Below, in pieces: positions 56,079 through 64,000 of a DNA stretch of 64,000 bases. Numbering within the stretch: position 1 is the stretch's first letter; each line of letters opens with the position of its first letter. Origin of the DNA: Karstenula rhodostoma CBS 690.94 (taxonomy: Eukaryota; Ascomycota; Dothideomycetes; Pleosporales; Didymosphaeriaceae); the NCBI GenBank assembly GCA_010093485.1, contig MU001508.1, positions 1,192,051 through 1,256,050 of the forward strand, given 5' to 3'. The position numbers and the translations under genes are program-made. The notes beneath the pieces were generated by a model, which worked only from the letters and a program-made list of their open reading frames with translations, searched no databases and was not told the origin of the DNA.

Positions 56079-57112
56079 ATACTAAGCAAATCAAGACCTA
56101 GAAAGGAATCAGAAAAAGTTGCTATAGCCATAGGTGCAACGGTAAGTAAGAATTTATAAGCGTTATCAATATCGTACCTGGCTAACAGGTATATATGCTG
56201 CCATCGGCTGCGTTCTTGCACATCACCTAGTTAGCCGCGGCTACAGAGTTGGTCTTTGTTGTAGGAATGTGGAGAGAGGAAATAATTTAGCTTCGTTACT
56301 TAAATTAGATGGCGAAAGCGTTGTTTTTGTCAAATACGATGTGTCCTCCGAAAGTCAGGCAGCACTTTTCAAGACTGTCTGGGAAATAAGGGGTCGTATA
56401 GAGTACGTACAGACATTTGCTTTTCAGATAGACGCTTGTGGATTCCACCGCTGATATCATTAGCGTGTTTATTGCGAATGCTAGAACAGTCGACGGATTT
56501 TCTCCATACTCTTTGCTGCAACGTACTCAGCCTTTAGGGAAATTGCCACCCGTTCCAGATCTGAGATGCACCGAGACCAACTACAAAGGCCCAATATACG
56601 GGACGGTATTGGCGACACACTTCGTGCGACACAACCCTACTCCTGGTGGAAAAATAATCATTACGTCTAGTACCATGGCAGTCCAACCGTGCGCGGCTTT
56701 CCCCGAGTATTCAGCTACCAAGGCGACCCAAGTGGCCTGGGTGCGCGCTACTGCACCAGTGTTATTCGAGAAAGAGCATATCACGATCAACGTCGTCATG
56801 CCGAATGCTTATGATACTGGGATTGTTCCAGGTTTCGCTGATATGTTTCTGCCAGAGCACATGGTCACCAAGAGCTGCCTGTTAGCGGCATATGATGAAT
56901 TTCTCAACGACGAGGAGAACCAGAGAACAGGACGGCTAGTCGAAACAACGCACGACAATCTCATCTATCACGAACGCCCATCGGTATTGAGTGAAGAGAT
57001 GGGCGAAAGGAACTGTGCTGTCTTCGAACCTCTGTTCAAGGCCATCCATGGGGAGACCAGCGGTATCGATGGGGCTACCAAAGGTCTACCAAACAGGGAG
57101 ACAAGTCAGTAG
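56079..57112 (+). CDS. Short-chain dehydrogenase/reductase, possibly damaged at its start
   Basis: NAD(P)-dependent SDR similar to fungal 15-hydroxyprostaglandin-dehydrogenase-like proteins. Exons 56079-56145, 56189-56402 and 56464-57112 sum to 309 residues. Features: KVAIAIGAT (beta-1), AIGCVLAHHLVSRGYRVGLCCRN, VVFVKYDVSSESQAALFKTVWEIRGRIDVFIANA, YKGPIYGTVLATHFVRHNPTPGGKIIITSST (catalytic Ser) and FPEYSATKATQV with YxxxK. INVVMPNAYDTGIVP then follows. Two things are wrong. There is no ATG before KVAIAIGAT: the codon at the expected start (56079) is ATA. The nucleotide-binding loop is GATVSIYAAIG, lacking the usual GxG glycines. The YxxxK motif is intact. So this may be a decaying gene or one with an undetected upstream exon. 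Confidence 0.72.
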
Positions 57113-57995
57113 CGATGATGACTATCATGAGATCTGTCAAGCGTTGGCATGCAAAAGGCTGCTAGACCTGTAGTTTATAAATTCGTGGCATGACATTCTC
57201 TATCACTTGACGTTCTATACTGTTTCGTTGATTGTGAATGTCGCGGGATCCTACATGGGTAAATGCGACCAGAGAGCATGTCTGGCGGATAGAGATGACA
57301 ACGCGATGGTCACAGAGTCACTGAAGGTTGAGTCCATGCAGGATTTTTCGTTTCATGTAACTAGAAAGTTGTGTTTTCTACAATACTAACCTTGGAATAA
57401 GTATTACTGTTAGTAAGCACTTCCAATTCTATATGCACGGTGAGGTCGACCACTAAGCTCTTGGCGTAAGACAGTAATCTGTGGAGGTTACAACGAGGTT
57501 CGTAAGGCCAGCACCCAAGCAACACCACTATCCCTAGCTTAAGTTCCTCCCAATCAAAGAGTCTGGTCACAAAACGCGCTCTCCTTTTTCCAATCTATGG
57601 TGTGACTCTGTCTCCCTTTGGGTGAAGTGTACGCTTTTTTGTCATTAGGTTGTACCGTACAACCCGAGATTGAAATAAGACTTCCTGAGCTTCCTTCTTA
57701 GGGTACAGTGTACGCTTGGAATATTCCCGTGTAACTCTTCTGTCTTGGAATATGGCTATCTGTATGGATCTCCCGTTGTGCTCATAACACAAGTCTCTGT
57801 TGTGTATGGTAAAGTGTACGCGTTTCTTTGCTACTCGGGATCCCTGAATTTAGAGGATACTAACAACGCCATTTGATATCTGTGTGAGGGGTAGAATATA
57901 TAAATGCTGTTGAACTGTTCCTCTCAGCAACCATCAGCTCGACCCAAACGTCTTCGTTTATACACCCCAAACCATCGCATCACAGAGTACCTAAT
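57113..57995. promoter_or_regulatory. Upstream region of the small secreted protein
   Basis: Contains three copies of AGTGTACGC (57624-57634, 57705-57715, 57811-57821 with one or two flanking bases) and a TATA-like element (aatatataaatg, 57894-57905), about 90 bp before the ATG at 57996. No gene frames are supported in 57113-57600. Confidence 0.5.
57624..57821. repeat. Three direct copies of (A)AGTGTACGC
   Basis: Copies at 57624-57634 (gaagtgtacgc), 57705-57715 (acagtgtacgc) and 57811-57821 (aaagtgtacgc), spaced 81 and 106 bp, same orientation. Flanks share less (ggt-aaGTGTACGC-tt). Confidence 0.65.
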
Positions 57996-58400
57996 ATGCA
58001 TTTCATTATCTCCACCCTCTATTTCTGCATCGTAGTATTCTCGACCACCGCGATTGCCTGCGCCAATCCTGGTAACAAATGTGCGGGTAACGAGGCTCCT
58101 ACGTGCAGATGCAATGCCGGTTAAGTTATATGTTTTTCTCTATCGTAATCAAGAACAATCATATTGAAACTATACACAACCAATATTTGTGGATAAACTA
58201 TACAGCCCTGCTCCGCACATCAAAATGCTGACATGTTTCTTACGCAGATGGTGTGCGGTTACAGCCGTTGTAAGTTTGACAAACAGCTTTCCACAGGAGA
58301 TACTAATATTGCTTGACCAGTTGGTCGCGAGTGGATTGTCCAGAAAAGTTGCCCGGTCACTGGCCACGGACTGCAGTGCGTGGAGGGACACTGCAATTAA
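57996..58400 (+). CDS. Small secreted cysteine-rich protein
   Basis: Exons 57996-58119 and 58321-58400 give 67 residues. N-terminal signal peptide of about 20 residues (MHFIISTLYFCIVVFSTTAI) then seven Cys in about 45 residues: ACANPGNKCAGNEAPTCRCNA, then VGREWIVQKSCPVTGHGLQC, ending HCN. The intron (58120-58320) starts GTTAAG and ends GACCAG with a TACTAAT branch. Without splicing, the frame ends with a stop two codons on. A 22-nt segment (58248-58269) inside the intron is bounded by a good acceptor (TTACGCAG) and a good donor (GTAAGT). Its inclusion would shift the frame to a different Cys-bearing tail (WSRVDCPEKLPGHW...). Size, secretion and Cys content are those of fungal effector or antimicrobial candidates; no family recognised. 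A TATA-like box and three AGTGTACGC motifs lie upstream. Confidence 0.6.
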
Positions 58401-58754
58401 GTTGTCAAAAGGGATCGTGTAAGGAATTTGGTTTTGAACACTCATCACAGACTGGACGTGGGTTGTGTGGGACGCTTTTTGTTCGTGGGATCTGAAGGGC
58501 CACCGTTCATAACAAAGCGTAGTGTCATTTGTTTTGTTATTGAGTGGCAGTCCAGATTTGTCTATTGCTTGACGGACACCACATCGTAATTCGTGTCAAC
58601 AATCTGAAGACTCAGCACAAGATATCCACAGGAAAAAGCTCCTCTGGCTTTTGATAGAAGTGACGCTAGCATAACAGGCAGTCATTTCTACTTGCACAAT
58701 CCATCACATCTACACCCCGCGCTCTGTCTTCATCAAGACCTCCCCCAACAGTGC
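58401..58754. other. Intergenic, convergent
   Basis: Between the small secreted protein and the MUP1-like gene 3' end. Nothing recognised. Confidence 0.5.
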
Positions 58755-60788
58755 TCATGCCTTTTCACCTTCGCTCACAAGCTCCTGCCCTACCTTTTTA
58801 TTAGACCCACTATCGCTATTAAGCTTCCTGCCCGACGCATCATGCGTCGCCTCCCACTCAGCCAGCTCGTGCAGCGGTATCTTGACTAACGCGTGCGTTT
58901 GTGCGCCATCTTCCAACACAATGACCTCTTGGCGAACCCTATACTTCCACAAGCGAGGAAGGACATAAATCCAAGCAATATAGTATAGGCCACAGATAGC
59001 AATACTGTCGTACGTTAGACTTGTTCATCTTATGTGCGTAGCATGGAACACTTACATTGCAATACCCAGGACAATATACGTTCCATACCAGAAGGACACA
59101 TCGCCTCCGTACTTTCCTGTCGCAGGTGGGTACCAAGGCATAACTACCAGGTACAGCTGGACCAATATATTGAAGTAGACGACGACGTCCCACGCTCGAA
59201 ACTCGCTCCTCGGCAGGTTCAGGCGGCGGCGAGACCGTCGCACGAGCAGCAATCCTATAGCCATTGCCAGTGTGAACATGGAAGCAGGATATACTTGCAG
59301 GTCAACGACTATGGAAATGGTCAGTCTCTTGATCCGGAATAGAATGTTCAGCGTGTCACTCACTGAAGTTGAATGCATCGCCAGCTGGCGGTCCGAGGAT
59401 CATGACTATCGTCAAAAACCATTTGATGAAGTAGGGTCCCAGAGGTGTTCCAAACGGTCTGGTGCTCGCCCAGAATATTGGGAATGGAAGTACACCCTGC
59501 CTACCGCATTCTCGTACCAACCTCGAGCTACCCAGTAGGACAGCAATGAGGTTACCGAACGAAGATAGAGCGATGAGGAAGTTCAAACCTTTAACAGCGC
59601 CGCTAGAACCGAGAGCATGCTTGAAGAACAGCGCCGCTGAAATCTCTTTCGAGGCAAGGAGCTCGGCTTTCGGGACTGCAGCAAAGTACGCAACATTTGC
59701 TAAAATATACAAGATTGCGACAATCGTCAAGGCAATGAATGCGTGAGTCTTCAGCTTCTTCACTGGGTTTCTGACCTCGTTCACGACGTTGAATGCGTTT
59801 TCGAACCCGGCATACGAGAACACAATCTTGTACATCGCGTTTGTCGCCCCGTAAGCGGTTGCTGCACCTGCGAAGGAGTCTTCGAAGTTGATCTTAGGGT
59901 CTTCGACCTTAGTATTGCCACCTAGCACCACGAAGCCGGTGATGGCGATGAAGATAAGGGTCAACAACTTCACCAGTCCGATTCCGTTTGAGAGCATGTA
60001 TGAAAAGCGGGTGTGGAAAGCAAGCACTACGATGTGTCAGTGAGGCCGAAATAACCTGGGCAGTCATTATGGTGCAGTCACTAACGTAATGTGGCGACTG
60101 TGTACCCTGCGATCGCGACCCCTTTGAGTTCCCAGTCCGTGGGTGTATGGCCATTCATCGCAAACAAGTATTTTGCCAATACTGTATCCTATCAGCAACG
60201 CTCTGCACCCGTAGGAGTAGTGCCATCCTACCAATCGAATTTCCGCTGCTGAAAGATAATATGACCGACTGCACAGCGAATGCGATCGGGAAGAAATATC
60301 TTGGTCGTGGATACGCCTGTTCGAGATACACGACTTCGGAGCCAGAGCGATTCGGGAAGTAAGATGCGTACTCCAAGTATACAGCAAGTGACGATAGCGA
60401 GATGACGAAGCCAATGAACCAGAAGATCAAGCTCAGCCCTATAGAGCCTGTTCCCGCTAGAATTGCTGATGCTGTTTCATCGGTCAGTAAACTGCAAACA
60501 ATACAGGGCTGCAGATGCTTGCTTACGGGTCGAGTAAACACCAGTTCCCACCATTTTACTGATGTTCAAGAAAATGATAGTGACGGGACCAACAGCATAT
60601 CCGAAAGGAGAGTTCTTTTCCACAGGCGCTCCGACGGCCTCTTGGTAAGAAGGCAGACTGTCATTTCCGCCTTGCTCGGCGACGTACGTCAGGTTGCCAT
60701 CGCTGATCTCTGTTGTGTTTCTAACCACTGTAGTAGTCGTTGCTTCGCCCTTTGAACCACCGCCGAAGCGGAACCTGGGAAACGACAT
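58755..60788 (-). CDS. High-affinity methionine permease-like (MUP1/LAT type)
   Basis: Six exons (60527-60788, 60232-60471, 60086-60181, 59364-60026, 59056-59308 and 58755-59004) total 587 residues. APC-superfamily permease of the MUP1 group, plasma membrane, importing methionine or other amino acids. Motifs: PFGYAVGPVTIIFLNISKMVGTGVYSTPSAILAGTGSIG (unwound helix 1), YLEYASYFPNRSGSEVVYLEQAYPRPRYFF and FAVQSVILSFSSGNSIVLAKYL. LLTLIFIAITGFVVLGG and FSYAGFENAFNVVNEVRNPVKKLK follow, then LYILANVAYFAAVPKAEL. About 12 membrane segments. All junctions are GT-AG and restore the family pattern, so the model is well supported. The N-terminus has a Thr/Ser-rich cytosolic tail, the kind that carries ubiquitination sites. 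Start at MSFPRFRFGGG. Substrate not proven by sequence. Confidence 0.93.
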
Positions 60789-61867
60789 TTGGACTTGTGA
60801 AAATACCAAGTGGAGGCTTCTCAAAGATAAGTGGTGAGCCTGAGGCACTTGCTAGGTGCGCGTCTGCGGGAGTTCTTATACTACTCTACATCACACGGTG
60901 CTTGCGCGCCTAGATAAGCCACTCACCTTTTACGAATGGCAACATAGAGCCACAAATCTGCGACAGCGGCAACTGCATGCTTGAGAGGCAACGTGCGCGT
61001 ATCGCTCCGTCCCAAAGGGTCAGGTCGAGCCCGATGGCGACATATGTGTGGCCAAGAACGACAGGGTGGGGTGCCACATCTTTGCATTTATAATTCTGCA
61101 TTGTCCACCGAGCTGAATGTACCAGTACATGGCGTATTCCAGCGCTTCTGTCCATCACTCAGTGTTTATGTTGGCACACGGAGGATTGATACAACCGTGG
61201 TAGACCTTTCGAGCGAATCAATTCTTCCTGGGACTGTTTTAAAAAGCAATCACACACTTTTTGCCATTGCGCTGAAGAGATGCGTTTCCAAGCCACCGTC
61301 GTCGACCTTTGATTCTCCCAACAGAGTTCCTGGGGATATCGTAATCGGAGTTGATTCTGGCGTGACGCGATCCACGCGCTATGCCCGGGTTTGTGGCCAA
61401 TAAAACGCCACGGCTGGTCGAACAGCGTGATCTAATCCATGCAGTGTTCATGCTTGCATCGGGCTTCGTGGGGTAAAGTATCGAGTGGAGATAAGCCCAT
61501 ATGTGCGGACACTACCGTCGCTCCACAAGCCGTCATTTCCCCAGGCGTTATTTCGGCGGCTTTATGTGGATCAGTAACCGAAGCTAAGTCAGGCGTGAAG
61601 CTTCTTCTGATGATGCAAGCGACATCGCTTTGTCTTCACAATGAAGGCAACATTCTAGCTGGAGAGGTTGCGAGAGTCTCCCACCTTATGAACGGCAAAC
61701 TTTTTGAATCTGAGCGGTGTGTTGATGATCAGCTGCGAACACGTAGTTGATATACTATTACTATTATTAGTCGTATATATCACCCGATCGTAAGATACTA
61801 ATCCCAACCTCCTACTTTGCAGCTAGAACACCTCTTCTTCTGTTAGCAGGTATCTAAAATAACCCCA
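60789..61867. other. MUP1 promoter and gene-sparse region
   Basis: No supported gene. A plus frame at 60981-61403 and others have no motif. Confidence 0.45.
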
Positions 61868-63000
61868 CTAATGCACGACTTCCTGTATCCAGGCATTGAG
61901 CAAAGGAGCTATACGGAGATTGTTCTTCTCCATAAAACTGAAATGCCCGTTACCATGGATCCCAACTTCGGACAACTCGAGGTAGTCAACTCGCATGCCA
62001 GCCTGTGCCATAAAAACCAGAGTACAGTGGTTGTGGTATGTATGGTAGCTCGCTTCCGACACATACAACAAAACAGGGAATCTTGCTGAATTCATTAACC
62101 GCTTGCCAGGATCTTGCTGTACAACACAATCACTACGATCGTCCTGGTCGAGCCGACGCGCTTGGTAGTCAACTCCGTCGCAACATCCGTGATCGGAGGA
62201 TCGTACTTCAACGGCAGAGTTGCGATACCGTACGGACGAGCTGGCCCCGTGCCGGTGATTTGATTCTCGAACGGTGGGTCCTCGGGCTCTATAGCGATGA
62301 TGCCCTTCACAGGATCTGGGCGTCGATCACCGACACCCCATCCATAAGGATCAGCTTGCGAATGCGATATCAAGATGGCGTCGCCGATCTTGTCCAGCAG
62401 GGCTACCAACGCGTTGACATTGTTTATGGCCGCCTTCGTGGTATTGGTTTGCTGCTGGATCTCACTCGCGAAGAAAGCATCGAAAGTCTGGTCGCCAGTT
62501 TCGCCTGTTCCAGGCCACTGCGTATGGAGGTGTGCCTGTGGCCACAATTCGAACCTTTCCACCGAAGTAAAGTAGCTCTGTACGAAAGAAACATTAGTAA
62601 TCGACACGACGCCATCACTGGGCACCTAAGGTGAGCGACCACGTTGAGGCTGGTCAGTCAAATAGACTGTGTATCCAAGGCTGAGAAAGTACGATGCCCA
62701 TCCGGTGTGTTCAAACAATTCTATGTCCTGTCAGCCCAATGGTGAGGTCAGGATCATACTCATACAGTGCCTGTTTGTGAACCGCCTGTCATGAAGACAA
62801 GAGGGTACTTTTGTTTTGATTCGGTTGGAGGCTGCAGCTTCTCCACATACATTTAACCAGTCATGACCTTGCCATTTGGCTGTAGCAGGATCAGCTCAGA
62901 CCTAATCGTCGAATACTGCCATGTTGCTCACTTACGGCGTCAACATACTGACCCCCAACGTAAAAGTATCTGCGTGCAGCTTGCAATTTTGCAGGCTCCA
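61868..63000 (-). pseudogene. Broken secreted-type alpha/beta hydrolase
   Basis: Fungal alpha/beta hydrolase related to secreted lipase/esterase-like proteins. Blocks in order on the minus strand: AARRYFYVGGQYVDA (about 62994-62940), MYVEKLQPP and YPLVFMTGGSQTG (62852-62767), GWASYFLSLGYTVYLTDQPQRGRSP, VPSDGVVSITNVSFVQSYFTSVE and FELWPQAHLHTQWPG (62700-62510), DAILISHSQADPYGW (nucleophile Ser in HSQ), and PPFENQITGTGPARPYGIATLPL (about 62400-62200). The end, RFPVLLYVSEASYHTYH...GIHGNGHFSFMEKNN, includes the catalytic His (62080-61900). Two stops break it: TAA at 62853-62855 (expected Gln, TG-stop-MYVE) and TAG at 62626-62628 (expected Trp, GRSP-stop-VPSDG). A frame change near 62150 separates KRVGST from DCVVQQDPGKRL. 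The stops fit CpA-to-TpA changes. Confidence 0.78.
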
Positions 63001-63500
63001 AAGGGCTTCATTTCAGCAGTAGTTTCACGTGTGTAAGACAAACGATCGTATTCCTACACGACCATAGCCACCAGATTGGCTACCGGGCCTCTATGCCAAG
63101 AAAAGAAGGTGGTACAAAGCTGCACCAATCAGCCGACTTCGGAACCCCCGCACCTACAGCCAGTTTCCTTTCTCTACATACTTTTCCCCAGCATCTTTTA
63201 CATGCCAAATTTACAATCTCCGTTCAGTCAGTAGGGTCATAATTGGCAGCGGCCTTCACTGTCTTGCTCAACTTCGTGTTGATTCCGACAGTAGCCCAAC
63301 CGAAGATGCCATCGGAAACAGTACTACCGAGGAGAACGTAGTTGAGCACTAGGTCACTTTTCGCAATCTCTCCAGCAAGAATACTGTCCTTAGCGTTACC
63401 TGTAAACTAGAAAGACTTTGCTCTTGTATAGTATATATACTTTCCAGGTGCTGTGAACAATCAAAGGCTTCCTTTAACCTTCGTTCACGGCATCCAATTC
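63001..63500. other. Unassigned stretch with an exon-like segment
   Basis: On the minus strand 63223-63403 is open and protein-like (GNAKDSILAGEIAKSDLVLNY, then GIFGWATVGINTKLSKTVK) and ends at a stop after DPTD. It is preceded by a splice-acceptor-like TTTACAG. It may be the last exon of an unrecognised gene, or of the HSP70-like gene to its right; no connecting exon was found. Confidence 0.35.
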
Positions 63501-64000
63501 TCAGTTCAAAAGCGCCCGCTCAATTATCCCTTTCGTCGTCTCAAGCGTTCCATCTCCACCCTGTATGATTCGCTTCTGAGTCGCGTCACGAAGTATCCTC
63601 TCTTCATCTGCACACTTCTCCCACTCTTCAAGATGGGCTTCTATGAGCTCCGCCTCACCTTTTGTATGTGGCTGAAGCTGTGAGCTCTCAACGAAGAGTG
63701 ATTTGGTTTTTTTTCTCCCGCGATCCGTCACAGAAACCTTCAAACTCTGGTCAAGTAAGAATCAAGTCATCGAGGGTGCACACAACACCTACGTTCGTAT
63801 ACCGTTCATGGTCAACCTCAAATGTGACTTCAATCTACGTCGAGTGTAAGTGAGCTGCAGCCCTCGAACTTCTTGTCTCATTACCTCGGGAACTCCTCGC
63901 GGGGCGGGAATCAAACCGTCAATCTCCAGGCTGCCGAGTTTGAAGTTGTTCTGGACGAAATCTCGCTGGCCTTTGAACACTGTCACCGCTACCGATGTCT
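63501..64000 (-). CDS. HSP70-like protein, 3' part, cut by window edge
   Basis: On the minus strand, reading in from the right edge: TVFKGQRDFVQNNFKLGSLEIDGLIPAPRGVPE, then after a short intron (GTAATG...CGACGTAG) IEVTFEVDHER, and after a second (GTATAC...CCAGAG) LKVSVTDRGRKKTKSLFVESSQ. Then comes a helical segment GEAELIEAHLEEWEKCADEERILRDATQKR. The block FKGQR...LG...GLIPAPRGVPE(I)EVTF is the substrate-binding domain of HSP70 chaperones. The version is diverged: the usual KITITNDKGRLSKEEIERM is not recognisable. The helical lid is short, with a stop after IIERALLN. The ATPase domain would lie beyond the window. Diverged fungal HSP70-like proteins exist, so this can be intact or partly decayed. 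Confidence 0.7.

Overview
The window looks like nuclear DNA of a filamentous ascomycete (Pezizomycotina), most likely a Dothideomycete; that assignment is inference. The support is: many short GT-AG introns (about 45-100 nt) with CTAAC/CTGAC-like branch sites; typical fungal genes (SPA2 polarisome scaffold, SHO1 osmosensor, HOS2 deacetylase, Zn2Cys6 regulator, VAO, DUF6604, fungal rhodopsin-like protein, MUP1-type permease); and gene decay by C-to-T/G-to-A changes that resembles repeat-induced point mutation (RIP). No tRNA, rRNA or CRISPR array was recognised.

Layout. 0-8 kb, minus strand: GH43 arabinofuranosidase-like enzyme, SPA2, and an ING/PHD protein (YNG2-like). The ING gene is divergent from a HOS2-type deacetylase at 8-10.3 kb. 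11.5-16.7 kb, plus strand: a Zn2Cys6 regulator and a D-2-hydroxyacid dehydrogenase. 17.2-19.2 kb: a broken DUF6604 gene. 19.3-24.4 kb: an FMN alpha-hydroxyacid dehydrogenase, an OsmC-like protein and three small uncharacterised proteins. 25-34.4 kb: diverged dispersed repeats, a secreted kelch protein, a phosphate permease reading frame with three internal stops, and a secreted GH3 glucosidase. 35-37 kb: a vanillyl-alcohol oxidase. 38.8-48.3 kb is a compact housekeeping block: FAR-17a-like membrane protein, NAD(P)HX epimerase divergent from mitochondrial ribosomal protein S16, an AVT-type vacuolar amino-acid transporter divergent from a dynactin p24/RO10-like protein, and SHO1. 49-64 kb: a secreted S10 carboxypeptidase, a secreted lysozyme-like protein carrying an insertion, a rhodopsin-like membrane protein, a short-chain dehydrogenase, a small secreted cysteine-rich protein, a MUP1-type permease, a broken alpha/beta hydrolase, and an HSP70-like gene cut by the right edge.

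Two genome compartments are suggested. Gene-dense blocks hold intact core genes. Gene-sparse segments (about 24-34 kb and 51-64 kb) hold secreted enzymes, transporters, repeats and decaying genes. The best candidates for something new are: the 154-bp insertion with a 5-bp target duplication in the lysozyme-like gene; the small secreted protein downstream of three copies of AGTGTACGC; and the otherwise intact phosphate permease frame with three stops. Exon boundaries were worked out by hand from splice signals and family resemblance. For most multi-exon genes the summed exon length is a multiple of three, which supports the models.
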